In this document: piece by piece, positions 33,577 to 42,331 of the stretch
How the letters are laid out: the number at the start of each line of letters is the position of its first letter
How positions within the stretch are numbered: position 1 is the first letter of the stretch
Source of the DNA: Saprospiraceae bacterium
GTDB lineage: Bacteria > Bacteroidota > Bacteroidia > Chitinophagales > Saprospiraceae
Assembly (NCBI GenBank): GCA_016787345.1
Contig: JAEUUU010000176.1
Location: forward strand, 41,798 to 105,797
Reading direction: 5' to 3'
DNA length: 64,000 bases
Program-made: the position numbers and the translations under genes
Notes under the pieces: generated by a model
Told to the model about the DNA's origin: nothing
The model's input: only the letters and a program-made list of their open reading frames with translations
Database searches by the model: none

Positions 33577-33804
33577 ATGTCAGCTAACATCCCAGTAGCT
33601 CCTCCTTTGAATGAAGTGCAACTTATGCTGTTGCGGCTTTTCAGTCGCCCAATGACCGAAGAAGAGGTGAAAAGCGTTCGTTCATTATTGCTTGATTATT
33701 ACGAGCAACAACTTCAAAAAGAAGTTGAAGTAGTTATTCAGGAAAAAGGAATTCAGCGAAAACAATTCGATGAGTTACTGCAAAACGATCAGCGGACTAA
33801 ATGA
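33577..33804 (+). CDS. Putative antitoxin of a PIN-type toxin-antitoxin pair
   Basis: A 75-residue, mostly helical, charged protein (MTEEEVKSVRSLLLDYYEQQLQ) without a recognisable DNA-binding motif. Its stop overlaps the toxin ATG by 4 bp (ATGA). The antitoxin role is inferred from size, position and coupling to the PIN protein. The composition is visibly more AT-rich than the neighbouring dnaX and subtilase genes, which suggests recent acquisition. Confidence 0.75.
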   Translation: MSANIPVAPPLNEVQLMLLRLFSRPMTEEEVKSVRSLLLDYYEQQLQKEVEVVIQEKGIQRKQFDELLQNDQRTK

Positions 33805-34211
33805 AAGTTGTTGTCGACACCAACTGCCTGATCGCTTCCATTCCCAAAAACAATCCGGAACACTGGCTATACATAGCATTCCGCCAGGAAAGATTTGTCT
33901 GGTGCCTCTCCAATGAGATACTGATGGAATATGAAGAGGTGATTGCCAGATTTTACAGTATGACTACCGCCAATCTGGTGCTTAGCATTCTGCTAACTGC
34001 CGATAACGTACTGTTAACCGAACCATTTTACAGGTATGGACTAATCCCACAGGATCCAGAGGATAATAAATTCGCAGATCTGGCTATTTCGGCAAACGTT
34101 GATTACTTGCTTTCAAATGACCGGCATTTTCAAGCATTGAAAAAAATCGAGTTTCCCAAAGTGCACGTGGTGACCCTGGAGGAATTTGAAAATATTATGA
34201 GATTAGTCTAG
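33801..34211 (+). CDS. PIN-domain toxin (COG1569-like ribonuclease)
   Basis: A 136-residue PIN-fold protein of the putative toxin-antitoxin PIN family. Acidic residues expected to bind Mg2+ are visible: D6 in VVVDTNCLI, Glu in LMEYEEVI, Asp in PEDNKFADLA, and Asp in LLSNDRHF. Family members cleave RNA. It is the second gene of a coupled pair with an ATGA overlap. The AT-rich sequence contrasts with the flanks. Confidence 0.85.
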   Translation: MKVVVDTNCLIASIPKNNPEHWLYIAFRQERFVWCLSNEILMEYEEVIARFYSMTTANLVLSILLTADNVLLTEPFYRYGLIPQDPEDNKFADLAISANVDYLLSNDRHFQALKKIEFPKVHVVTLEEFENIMRLV

Positions 34212-34243
34212 AATTTATCTGCCACACACCACCACGGCTACAC

Positions 34244-36271
34244 TCACACCATCTGGACAAATTTTCCCAGCACCCATTTCCCGTCGCCTATCCGCATCCA
34301 GCCGTCGGTCGTGGTTTCGAGTACCGGCACGACGTCGCCCATTTTGAGTTCGCCGACCTTGGGAAAATTGACGCCCGGGCCCGAGCGCACATTCAGAAAC
34401 GAGTTATTGACCCGCCCCTTTGGGGTGGATACCGGCGCCGAAGGGGCCGACTGGAGTATTTGCACAAAATCGGCGCTCACAAACTGTCCGGCGCCGATGC
34501 GCCAAAACGTGCTGACTTTTTCCAGCAGATTGACCAGGTCGCCCTGTTTCAGTTCGGCAACCTTGGCAAAGGTGGTGCCAGGTCCCGAACGGACATTGAG
34601 AAATTTCGACACGACCCTGCCCCTCAGCGCAGCGGCGCCTGCGCCGCTGCCGGCGCCGGTGTTGCTGCCGGTCATGCCGCCGGTTTTCATCGCATTTGCA
34701 GCCTGTACGGCGCGCAGGGCGTTGATGCGCCCGAAGCCGTAGTAGGGCGAATGCCCGTTGCCGTCGTAGCCGCTGCCGATTTTATCGGCCGACTGGCGCA
34801 GGATACGCCGAACATCATCGAGCGTAAGATTCGGATTGGCGCTCAGCATAAGGGCGCAGACGCCGGCAGCGAGGGGCGTGGCACTGGATGTGCCGCCAAA
34901 GCCGCTGGTATAGGTCAGCAGTAGCGATTGCCCGCGGGCGTCGAGGTCGACGGTAGCCGTGGTGATGCCCACGCCGGCATTGCCGTTGGTGGGGGCGCAG
35001 TTGTGGGTATTGTCGCCGTAGAAAGAGTAGTCGGAGCGCTGGTCGAGGCTATTGGAAGCCGTGATGCAAATTACGCTGGGATGGGCAGCGAAATCGCTGA
35101 TTGGCCGCGGCTGGTTGTTGGAAGCCGGGTTGGCGTTGCCAGCGGCAAAAAAAATGGGCAGTCCCTTGCCGCCGCGGCCGCTGGCGGCCACCTGTCGGAT
35201 ATAATTGGTGATGTAGGTCGACAACGGTACCGGCTTGGGATAACCCAGGCTGCAGCTGATGACGTCGGCCCCGTTGAGCGCGGCATGTTCGAATGCGTTG
35301 CGGATCGCTTCGTCGCTCAAAACGTCGAGTTTGATCGGGATAATACGCGACAAGGGCGCGGCGCCCAGCACCCCCTGATTGTCGAGCGCGCCGGCGGCCA
35401 CGGCTGCACAGGAAGTGCCGTGGCTGTACACCTGAAAAGTGCCGTCGGACAACATGATGTAGGGCGATACATCGGCCGTACGGGTCGCGGCGTTGAAAGG
35501 ATTGCGAATTTTGGTGCCGTCGCCGCGCAGTTGCGGGTGATCGAGCGCAAAGCCGGTATCGATCACGGCGATCCGGATATTGGGCGAGCCCAGCGACTGG
35601 AGGTGGTTCCAGGCTGCCCTGACTTTGGCATCGGCCCCGGCCTTGAAATGGGATGCGGCGTACACGGAGTTTGGCACGTCGATCGCGGGAATGGACTGGC
35701 CGGTATTTTCCAGATGCCATTGCGTGGAGACGAATTGCCCACTGGGCTGAATAAATGCCCGGGGCGCAGGCAGGGTGGCCAGCTCGGGTTCGGCAACCCG
35801 CACCAGTTTGTTTTTCTGCAAATCCATGGCGCAGCGTATGGGATTGGGCGAGGCTGGCGTCACACTCACCCGATAAGCGCCGGTACCGACAATTTCCTTG
35901 ATATTGAGGTGCAAAGATTCGAGGACCTCGCGTTGCTTTTCGGCGCTTGCCTTCGGATCAAACTCGACGTAGAGATTACCCGTGGGCACGAAGGGCGTGT
36001 CGTCTTCCCCGTCAAAATTCCAAACATGGGTACCAACGGCCACATCGGGGCGGGCGCGCAACTGGTCGAGTTTTTGATCGATGCCACGCTTGCTGCGCAC
36101 CACTTCAAACCCTTCGATGGGAGGCGCCGCTACGGCATCGCGATTGGCTTTTTTTCCGCTTGTTTTTTTTGTACCGGGGAGGTACTGGACGGCTGCATCG
36201 GTTTTGCTTTTGGACAGGCTGATTTTTATCCCGCCGTAGTTGAGGCTGATTTTATTGAGTTTTTTTGTCAT
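34244..36271 (-). CDS. Subtilisin-like serine protease with two C-terminal SH3 domains
   Basis: A 675-residue S8 peptidase. Residues about 1-190 form an N-terminal propeptide-like region rich in basic residues. The catalytic domain (about 225-530) has D238 (IAVIDTGFALDH), H284 (YSHGTSCAAVAAG), the oxyanion Asn in FFAAGNANP and S462 (GTSSATPLAAG). A Gly/Ala-rich linker leads to two bacterial SH3 domains (about 550-608 and 618-675), each with FLNVRSGPG. There is no signal peptide and no T9SS domain, unlike the other proteases here, so a cytosolic role or unusual export is implied. SH3 domains often bind peptidoglycan or peptides. Confidence 0.88.
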   Translation of the reverse strand: MTKKLNKISLNYGGIKISLSKSKTDAAVQYLPGTKKTSGKKANRDAVAAPPIEGFEVVRSKRGIDQKLDQLRARPDVAVGTHVWNFDGEDDTPFVPTGNLYVEFDPKASAEKQREVLESLHLNIKEIVGTGAYRVSVTPASPNPIRCAMDLQKNKLVRVAEPELATLPAPRAFIQPSGQFVSTQWHLENTGQSIPAIDVPNSVYAASHFKAGADAKVRAAWNHLQSLGSPNIRIAVIDTGFALDHPQLRGDGTKIRNPFNAATRTADVSPYIMLSDGTFQVYSHGTSCAAVAAGALDNQGVLGAAPLSRIIPIKLDVLSDEAIRNAFEHAALNGADVISCSLGYPKPVPLSTYITNYIRQVAASGRGGKGLPIFFAAGNANPASNNQPRPISDFAAHPSVICITASNSLDQRSDYSFYGDNTHNCAPTNGNAGVGITTATVDLDARGQSLLLTYTSGFGGTSSATPLAAGVCALMLSANPNLTLDDVRRILRQSADKIGSGYDGNGHSPYYGFGRINALRAVQAANAMKTGGMTGSNTGAGSGAGAAALRGRVVSKFLNVRSGPGTTFAKVAELKQGDLVNLLEKVSTFWRIGAGQFVSADFVQILQSAPSAPVSTPKGRVNNSFLNVRSGPGVNFPKVGELKMGDVVPVLETTTDGWMRIGDGKWVLGKFVQMV

Positions 36272-36314
36272 TTTGGGATATGAAGTAGGAAGAACAAATA
36301 GGAGAACTTGAAAA

Positions 36315-36322
36315 CAAAGGTA
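36315..36322 (-). promoter_or_regulatory. Promoter of the subtilase gene
   Basis: TACCTTTG (minus strand) with TTG at 36343-36345 20 bp upstream, a canonical Bacteroidota promoter. It lies 43 nt before the subtilase ATG and partly inside the 3' end of the next gene. Confidence 0.7.
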
Positions 36323-36327
36323 AGTCC

Positions 36328-37449
36328 TCAGTCGTCGCGTTTCAAGATTTTAACCAACATTCCGCTTTTCATACGCGGCTCGAAATAGGTGCTCTTCGGG
36401 GGCAGGGTTTCACCGGCATCCGCCATCTGCATCATATCGTCGAAGCTAACGGGATACAGCAAAAATCCGACTCGATCGGGGCGTTCACCCACCGTTTTTC
36501 GGATGCCGTCGAGCCCCCTGGCGCCTTCGACATAACTGATCCGGGCGTCGGTACGCACATCGGTGATGCCGAGAATATCGCGCAGCACCAGTTCGTTCAA
36601 CAGGTTGGCATCGAGCGTGACGTGCTGGTGCTCCAAAGCCTGCAACACATTGGCTTTCCAGCGGAGGCTGTACCATTCTCCCTGCAGAAAAAACACCAGT
36701 TCGTGTTTTTCCGTCGGCTTGCGCGCTTCGCTCAGGATTTCCAGTTCAGCCACCTTGCTCAGCCGGACGATAAGCGGAATGGCGCCCATCCCGAGGGGAA
36801 GTTCCACCACGCGGTTGAAGTCGAGGATATCGAGCTGGTCGCTGGGAAAATAGGCGCAGAACAGGTTGTCGAAATCGAACACCGGATTTTTGTCGCGCAA
36901 GCGCTCGTGCAGCAGCGCCACGGTGGTGGTGCGGTGGTGCCCGTCGGCAATGTAGGTTCGGGAGATGTGCTTTTCAAAAAGGCTCTGTGCCAGTGCAATA
37001 TTGGCGGCATCGGTGACGGGCCATACGCGGTGGGTTTGGCCGTCGCGCTCGAACCGGGTGACAAACATCGGTTCGCGGCCGGCAGCATAGGTTTGCAGCC
37101 AGGTATTGATTTCTTTTACCGGTGAAAAAGTGAGCAATACGGGCTTCAGAACGGCATGCCAGCGCAGAAACATTTGCATCTGTTGCTGTTCTTTTTCGCG
37201 CAGTGTGTTTTCGTGTTTGATGATCCGGCCCTCGAAAAAATCCTGTACGTCGTTCTGTGCAATCAGTCCCAGATGTCGCCGCCCCTCGGATTCGATTTCG
37301 TAAACGAACATGGCATCTTCCGGCATTTTTTCAAAAAAGCCGCTTTTTTGAAATTCACGGTAGCGCTCTTTCGCATTGGCACAAAAGGAATCGGGCGAGG
37401 CGATAAAATCGAAGTTTGGGTAAAGTGCCTGGAAAGGTTTGATGCGCAT
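36328..37449 (-). CDS. DUF1015 family protein
   Basis: A 373-residue cytosolic protein of the DUF1015 family. It begins MRIKPFQALYPNFDFIASP. Conserved family features include YADGHHR-like YIADGHHRTTTVALLHE, which suggests a catalytic or metal site, and ISYVEGARGLD. The biochemical function is not established. In many Bacteroidota this gene neighbours serine-synthesis genes; here it does not. ATG 37449 is chosen, with a promoter box 33 nt upstream. It is divergent from the cyclase gene. Confidence 0.85.
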   Translation of the reverse strand: MRIKPFQALYPNFDFIASPDSFCANAKERYREFQKSGFFEKMPEDAMFVYEIESEGRRHLGLIAQNDVQDFFEGRIIKHENTLREKEQQQMQMFLRWHAVLKPVLLTFSPVKEINTWLQTYAAGREPMFVTRFERDGQTHRVWPVTDAANIALAQSLFEKHISRTYIADGHHRTTTVALLHERLRDKNPVFDFDNLFCAYFPSDQLDILDFNRVVELPLGMGAIPLIVRLSKVAELEILSEARKPTEKHELVFFLQGEWYSLRWKANVLQALEHQHVTLDANLLNELVLRDILGITDVRTDARISYVEGARGLDGIRKTVGERPDRVGFLLYPVSFDDMMQMADAGETLPPKSTYFEPRMKSGMLVKILKRDD

Positions 37450-37482
37450 GGAGGATGTTCGTAGAGAGGGCCAAAAGGCTTG

Positions 37483-37490
37483 CAAAAGTA
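37483..37490 (-). promoter_or_regulatory. Promoter of the DUF1015 gene
   Basis: TACTTTTG (minus strand) with TTTG at 37511-37514 20 bp upstream, 33 nt before the ATG. Confidence 0.7.
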
Positions 37491-37664
37491 GGGGCTTCGG
37501 CGGGCTTTTTCAAAAATGAGCCTCAGGCCGGGTTGGGAGTTCTGCAACAAAAACAGACCTTTGAGCAGCCCCCTGATCCAATATTTTTTCATTTCGGGCA
37601 TTTATTGGTTTTCGCTGCGGCGAAAAAATTTATTCCTTTACTCCGCGCCCAAACCCGCTTTGGT

Positions 37665-39293
37665 ATGAAATTTCCGCACGGCTTACTCTTTTTCTTGTTC
37701 TTTTTAGGGGCCCAGGCCTTGCTCGCACAATCGGTCGGCGAGCTGCAAGGCCGCCTCAATCGCTCTACCTCCAAGAGCGAAAAGATGAACCTGTCCTATC
37801 AAATCGCCGAAAAACTGCTCAGTTCCAACCCTGCACAGGCCGCCGATTATGCCCACCGCGCCAGCCTGCTGGCATCCGAACTGGGCGAAAAACGCCGCGA
37901 AGCCGACGCTATTTACCTCGCCGGCGAGGCCCACTTTCGCCGCCGCGACTATACCGCCGCCGCCGGCCGCTTCAACCAGGCCTGGAACACCGCCCGCAAC
38001 TACGGCCTCCGCGACGTGGCCCTCAACTCGATGCAACGCCTGGAGGAAATCGCCGTCAAACAAAACGACCTGCGCGAAGCCCTCAAATGGAGCCGCGAAA
38101 CCGTCGCTTACCTCAAAAACAACGGCGCAGGCGGAAACCGTACTGGATCGAGCACCGCCGAAACCCGCCTGCTGGAAGCCAGGGTACAAGCCCTCGAATC
38201 ACAAAACGCCAACCTGATCTCTCAACTGGAAAAAACCTCGGGCCAAAGCCAAAACCTCGAATCCGTTTATCAAAACCAGCTGCGCGAAGTACAGGAAAAG
38301 AACCTGGAGGAAATCAACAAACGCGACCAGGCCATCACCCAGATCTCGCAGGAAAAAATGCGGTCCGACTCCATGACCCGAATCAAATCACGCCTGCTCG
38401 ACAACCTCACCAAGGAACAAATGGCCGATTCGATCGTACGGGTGCAACAGGAACGCGAACTCCAGGAACAGAAACGGCTCTACGCAGAGGTACAATTGGC
38501 GCAAAAAATCAACGAAAACCTGCGCAACATCCTGGCCATGGTCGTCGTCGTAGTACTGATACTGGCCGGCGCTTTTTACTTCCGCTACCGCTCCAAACGC
38601 CGAACCGCCGACGACCTGGCCGAAAAAAACAAGATCATCGACGACGAACGTAAAAAAAGCGACAGCCTCCTGCTCAACATTCTCCCGCCTGCTATTGCCC
38701 AGGAATTAAAAACCAAAAACAAGGTGGCGGCCCGACAATACGAACAAGCCACCGTCATGTTTATCGATTTCACCGGATTCACCGGTGTAGCCGAAAAACT
38801 CGCGCCCGAAAACCTGGTGGAAGAACTCGATTACTGCTTCTCCAATTTCGACCAGATCGTCAGCCAGTACCGCATCGAAAAAATCAAAACCGTGGGCGAT
38901 GCCTATATCTGCGCCAGCGGCCTTTCCGACCTGAATGCCAGCCCCTCCGATATGGTGAAGGCCGCGCTGGAAATTCAGGATTTCCTGCTCCACCATAAAG
39001 CCGAACGCCAGGGCCTTGGCCTGGCGTACTTCGAAGCGCGGGTCGGCATTCATACCGGCCCCGTCGTGGCAGGCGTGGTGGGAAAAAAGAAATTCGCCTA
39101 CGACATCTGGGGCGACACGGTCAATATCGCCGCCCGTATGGAAGAATCCTGCGAACCCGGCCGCGTCAACGTCAGCGAAGACACACACTGGCTGGCCAAA
39201 TACGAGTTCGAATGGCAGTATCGCGGCAAAATCGCCGCCAAAAACAAAGCCGCAATGGATATGTACTACGTGACCGGACTGAAACAATTCTGA
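37665..39293 (+). CDS. Class III adenylate cyclase with periplasmic TPR/coiled-coil region
   Basis: A 542-residue membrane signalling enzyme. Order: signal-like N-terminus (MKFPHGLLFFLFFLGAQALLAQ), TPR-like helices (about 30-160), coiled coil (about 170-285), one transmembrane helix (about 288-308), linker, then a class III cyclase domain (about 362-535). Metal-binding Asp residues are in FIDFTGFTG and TVGDAYICASG. The base-specifying pair is Lys (KIKTVGD) and Asp (YDIWGDTVNIAARM), which indicates ATP rather than GTP. No cAMP-binding effector is seen nearby. ATG 37665 begins the signal sequence. It converges with the biotinyl carrier gene. Confidence 0.9.
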   Translation: MKFPHGLLFFLFFLGAQALLAQSVGELQGRLNRSTSKSEKMNLSYQIAEKLLSSNPAQAADYAHRASLLASELGEKRREADAIYLAGEAHFRRRDYTAAAGRFNQAWNTARNYGLRDVALNSMQRLEEIAVKQNDLREALKWSRETVAYLKNNGAGGNRTGSSTAETRLLEARVQALESQNANLISQLEKTSGQSQNLESVYQNQLREVQEKNLEEINKRDQAITQISQEKMRSDSMTRIKSRLLDNLTKEQMADSIVRVQQERELQEQKRLYAEVQLAQKINENLRNILAMVVVVVLILAGAFYFRYRSKRRTADDLAEKNKIIDDERKKSDSLLLNILPPAIAQELKTKNKVAARQYEQATVMFIDFTGFTGVAEKLAPENLVEELDYCFSNFDQIVSQYRIEKIKTVGDAYICASGLSDLNASPSDMVKAALEIQDFLLHHKAERQGLGLAYFEARVGIHTGPVVAGVVGKKKFAYDIWGDTVNIAARMEESCEPGRVNVSEDTHWLAKYEFEWQYRGKIAAKNKAAMDMYYVTGLKQF

Positions 39294-39298
39294 GCGCC

Positions 39299-39793
39299 CT
39301 ACTCCATTTCCAGCAGCAAATGGCCCTTTTCAACGGCCATGCCTTTTTCTACCGCCACTGATTTTACCACGCCATCGCCGACGGCTTTGATGACGTTCTC
39401 CATCTTCATGGCTTCCAGAATGAGCAGCGTGTCGCCTTTGTGCACGGCCTGGCCGGGGCTCACCATGACGTTGAGCACCAGTCCGGGCATGGGCGCCTTT
39501 ACGGTGTTTTGCTTTTGAGAGCCCCCCACCGTCAGACCCAGCTGTTTGATCAGGCGTTCGTACTGGTCATTGATATGAATGACGTATTTGGTTCCGTCGA
39601 CTTTGATCGTGTAGGTATGGGCGACATAGTCGGCCTCAATCAGCTCGGCGCGGTGCGCGCGGCCATTGGCCAGAAGATGATGGATGCCGTCGTGCTCATG
39701 CACGACGTCGAGCGCGGCCGCGTCTTCGGGGGTGATGTTGAATTCGTACTGGCCGTTGTTGACGATAAGCTGGAAAGGATCGTTTTTGCCCAC
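39299..39793 (-). CDS. Biotinyl carrier (biotin/lipoyl attachment) protein
   Basis: A 164-residue protein ending in a biotinyl domain (about 95-164). The attachment Lys is K130 in LLILEAMKMEN, and the half-domain partner is KAPMPGLV. The N-terminal 90 residues (FQLIVNNGQYEFNITPEDA) resemble the region before the biotinyl domain in the alpha subunit of propionyl/acetyl-CoA carboxylases. It is thus the carrier subunit of an acyl-CoA carboxylase whose other subunits are elsewhere. The start is a GTG at 39791-39793; no ATG is available nearby. Confidence 0.88.
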   Translation of the reverse strand: MGKNDPFQLIVNNGQYEFNITPEDAAALDVVHEHDGIHHLLANGRAHRAELIEADYVAHTYTIKVDGTKYVIHINDQYERLIKQLGLTVGGSQKQNTVKAPMPGLVLNVMVSPGQAVHKGDTLLILEAMKMENVIKAVGDGVVKSVAVEKGMAVEKGHLLLEME

Positions 39794-39849
39794 GGGTAAA
39801 TAGTTTTGCCGGCGAAGATAGACGAGCCGATTTTATTTTTAACAAAAAA

Positions 39850-39888
39850 CGAGGCTGTCTGACAGGTCTGGCTTGTCAGACAGCCTCG
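39850..39888 (-). terminator. Rho-independent terminator of the first barrel gene
   Basis: A perfect 15-bp stem (CGAGGCTGTCTGACA with its reverse complement) with a 9-nt loop, followed on the minus strand by TTTTTTGTT. It lies 34 bp past the stop of the barrel gene at 39922. Confidence 0.9.
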
Positions 39889-39921
39889 TGGCAATATGAT
39901 TGTTTATAGAAACACGACAAT

Positions 39922-40563
39922 TTACTCGCCGCCAAACATATAAGCCACATTGAAGCTGGCCACACCATGCCTGATTACTCCGCCGAACTGATCGTGGAGC
40001 TCACCGGGAATGGTATTGGCGAGGCCCAGTGCATAACCGACACCCACCCGGAATTTGCCTGCGTTAATGCCAGCCTCGACATTGGCGCCGAAATCGAGCG
40101 CGCTGTAACTGTCGTCCAGCGAACTACCGAAGGAGATGTCCGTCTTCTGGTTCGTTCCCGGAAACTCCACCTTTTCCTTTCCAAAAAGGCCAAACCCGAC
40201 ATACGGACCGAGTCCGGCATAGAACAAGTTGTTTTTATACAGGAAATTGACCGGCACCTGCAGGTAATAAGGATTGCTGTAATACTCGAAAGAAGCAGCT
40301 TCTTCCTTTTGCTGAGTACCCTTGCCCACCAATAGCAAGCCGGGCTGAACGGCAAAATTGTCGGACAAATTGATGTCGGCAATCACCCCGACCTGAAAAG
40401 TAGGAATCATTTTGGGGTCAAGCGCGTCAAAATCGTCGCTGTAATACATGTTGGCCAGGTTAAGACCGGCTTTGACGCCAAAGTTGATCTGCGCTTCGGC
40501 AAGGTGAGTAAAGCCCATAAGGGCGAAACTGAACAGGGTGATTTTGAAAAATGCTTTCATCAT
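39922..40563 (-). CDS. Outer-membrane beta-barrel protein, paralogue 1
   Basis: A 213-residue exported protein of the PorT-like outer-membrane beta-barrel (OMP_b-brl_2) type. It has a signal peptide (MMKAFFKITLFSFALMGFTHLAEAQ) and then INFGVKAGLNLANMYYSDDF, the common start of the family, alternating beta strands, and the end NVAYMFGGE. It is one of four tandem homologues (39.9-43.0 kb) and closest to the 42.3 kb copy in the signal-end and YYS/SYS region. Function unknown; such barrels are abundant in Bacteroidota. Start is one of two adjacent ATGs (40563 or 40560). Confidence 0.88.
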   Translation of the reverse strand: MMKAFFKITLFSFALMGFTHLAEAQINFGVKAGLNLANMYYSDDFDALDPKMIPTFQVGVIADINLSDNFAVQPGLLLVGKGTQQKEEAASFEYYSNPYYLQVPVNFLYKNNLFYAGLGPYVGFGLFGKEKVEFPGTNQKTDISFGSSLDDSYSALDFGANVEAGINAGKFRVGVGYALGLANTIPGELHDQFGGVIRHGVASFNVAYMFGGE

Positions 40564-40652
40564 GTAATAATGTTTGAACAGGTTAAAAATATTTCGTCTG
40601 AACGGCTCTCGTACGAGCATTGTTATAAAAGCAGCCGAAGGGTAACTCCGCC

Positions 40653-41318
40653 TTAACTTTTTGTATTTCCCTTATCCCGGAGCATATAAACAAGGTTGAT
40701 TTGCAACACCCGGTGCCGTACGGAACTATCCGGCGAGCGATAATACTCAGGCAGCACGTTGGCAAATCCCAAACCATAGCCTACGCCCAGGCGGAAACTT
40801 CCCGGCAATTTGACGCCGGCTTCGAGGTTGAGGCCAAAATCGAGCGGGCCGTAGTTATCGTCGTTCGAATTGCCGAACGACAGGTCTTCCGATACGGATT
40901 CGCCGCCGCCCTTGGCTTTCGAGTTGCCGAAAATACCCAGCCCCACATAAGGGCCTGCTCCGAAGTACACCTGGTTGTTTTGAAACATCAGGTTGACGGG
41001 TATCTGGAAATAAAAGGGATTGCTGGTCGCGGTGATATCTTGTCCCAAAAAGTCGAATTCGTACCTGAAACCTTTGCCGCTCAGCAGCAGTCCGGGCTGA
41101 AGGGTCACGTATTTGGACACCCGGATGTCGGCGATTACGCCCAGTTGAAAGGTGGGCAGCATTTTGGTGTCGGGTTCGGCGTCGGGCTCGGCTTCTACAT
41201 CGGCCAGATTGAAGCCAGCTTTGAGACCGAAATGTGCCTGGGCAATTAGCGTATTCGTGCTTGCCGCCAAAAAGGCAAAAAGTGCGATCATTTTACAGGT
41301 ACTGGAGAAACTTGTCAT
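40653..41318 (-). CDS. Outer-membrane beta-barrel protein, paralogue 2
   Basis: A 221-residue exported barrel with signal (KMIALFAFLAASTNTLIAQ) and the family start HFGLKAGFNLADVEAEPDAE. Conserved internal motifs include MLPTFQLGVIADIRVS, LQPGLLLSGKGF and FGAGPYVGLGIFG. It is the most diverged of the four tandem copies: the C-terminus is LVYMLRDKGNTKS instead of AYMFGG. A promoter box lies 38 bp upstream. Confidence 0.87.
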   Translation of the reverse strand: MTSFSSTCKMIALFAFLAASTNTLIAQAHFGLKAGFNLADVEAEPDAEPDTKMLPTFQLGVIADIRVSKYVTLQPGLLLSGKGFRYEFDFLGQDITATSNPFYFQIPVNLMFQNNQVYFGAGPYVGLGIFGNSKAKGGGESVSEDLSFGNSNDDNYGPLDFGLNLEAGVKLPGSFRLGVGYGLGFANVLPEYYRSPDSSVRHRVLQINLVYMLRDKGNTKS

Positions 41319-41356
41319 AGAAAAGGATTTCAGGATGAAAAGATGAGGATGCCGTT

Positions 41357-41364
41357 CAAAGGTA
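41357..41364 (-). promoter_or_regulatory. -7 promoter box of barrel paralogue 2
   Basis: TACCTTTG (minus strand) matches TAnnTTTG, 38 nt before the ATG. The expected -33 region is occupied by the terminator hairpin of the upstream paralogue. Confidence 0.5.
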
Positions 41365-41371
41365 AAAACAA

Positions 41372-41398
41372 ACGGCCGGTCCTGTGCGGACCGGCCGT
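41372..41398 (-). terminator. Terminator of barrel paralogue 3
   Basis: A perfect 11-bp stem, ACGGCCGGTCC with GGACCGGCCGT, loop TGTGC, followed on the minus strand by TTGTTTTTA. Confidence 0.85.
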
Positions 41399-41432
41399 GA
41401 GAATATCCTTGAATATCGGGAGCGTTTCGGAC

Positions 41433-42083
41433 TTATTCGTCGCCGCCGCCGAACATGTAAGCCACGTTGACGCTGATAACGCCGTTTCGTGCGCTCTCGT
41501 CGTCGCCACGCACGTCGCTCGGGATCACGTTGGCCAGGCCCAGCGCATAACCGGCGCCGATGCGGATCTGGCCGAGAATTACGCCGGCTTCGAGGTTGGC
41601 GCCGAAGTCGAGCGGCGCCCAGTCGTCGTCTTCGCTGTTGCCGAAGCTGATGTCTTCGCTATCGCTTTCGCCGCCACCTTCAAATTTGCTTTTGCCAAAG
41701 AGACCGAAACCTACGTATGGGCCAGCGCCTACGTAGAACATATTGCCTTTGTACAGGAAGTTGACCGGCACCTGCAGGTACATGGGGCTGATCGTCGATT
41801 TAAAGGTTTCGCCGAGGAATTCTTCTTCCACACGGAAACCTTTGCCACTCAGCAACACACCCGGCTGGATGGCGAAGTTTTCGGAGATGTTGATGTCGGC
41901 GACAGCGCCAACCTGAAAAGTGGGCAGCATTTTGGTGTCGAGATCATCTTCTCCCAAACCGGAGAGACTGACGTTGGCAAGGTTAAAGCCGGCTTTGACG
42001 CCGAAATCCACCTGGGCGGCGGCAAAGCTGACGGAACCCAGGAACAGGATGGCGAACAGGGAATACTTCAGTGAATTTTTCAT
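41433..42083 (-). CDS. Outer-membrane beta-barrel protein, paralogue 3
   Basis: A 216-residue exported barrel. The signal (MKNSLKYSLFAILFLGSVSFAAAQ) is followed by VDFGVKAGFNLANVSLSGLG. Internal blocks shared with paralogue 4 include SPMYLQVPVNFLYKGNMFYV and IRIGAGYALGLANVIPSD, ending VNVAYMFGGGDE. It has its own terminator downstream, so the four genes are probably transcribed separately. Function unknown. Confidence 0.9.
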   Translation of the reverse strand: MKNSLKYSLFAILFLGSVSFAAAQVDFGVKAGFNLANVSLSGLGEDDLDTKMLPTFQVGAVADINISENFAIQPGVLLSGKGFRVEEEFLGETFKSTISPMYLQVPVNFLYKGNMFYVGAGPYVGFGLFGKSKFEGGGESDSEDISFGNSEDDDWAPLDFGANLEAGVILGQIRIGAGYALGLANVIPSDVRGDDESARNGVISVNVAYMFGGGDE

Positions 42084-42276
42084 GTTGTGTAAGTGGTAAG
42101 AATTGGGTGAATAAATAGGTTAAGAACAGTATTGACAACGGAACCCCAGCAGGGATGCACGTTAACGGATTAATGTTAGCAGTCGGTTTTGGTGCGGCAA
42201 ATAAATGGCAAAGGCATGCACTCCCGCAACTTTTTATTATTTCTATAACATTCCAATTACGGAAATACTAACAAAA

Positions 42277-42304
42277 CTGCCGGTTGCAGTGACGCAACCG
42301 GCAG
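42277..42304 (-). terminator. Terminator of barrel paralogue 4
   Basis: A perfect 11-bp stem, CTGCCGGTTGC with GCAACCGGCAG, 6-nt loop, followed on the minus strand by TTTTGTTAG. Confidence 0.85.
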
Positions 42305-42331
42305 CCTTATTTAATCGGAGTTGCGAATCAA

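Noticed and set aside
34928-36283. 451-codon plus-strand frame opposite the subtilase
   Set aside because: Antisense shadow; the subtilase on the other strand has an intact catalytic triad and a canonical promoter.
42084-42331. tRNA or other structured RNA between barrel paralogues 3 and 4
   Set aside because: No cloverleaf or known RNA motif was found; only the terminator of paralogue 4 is supported.
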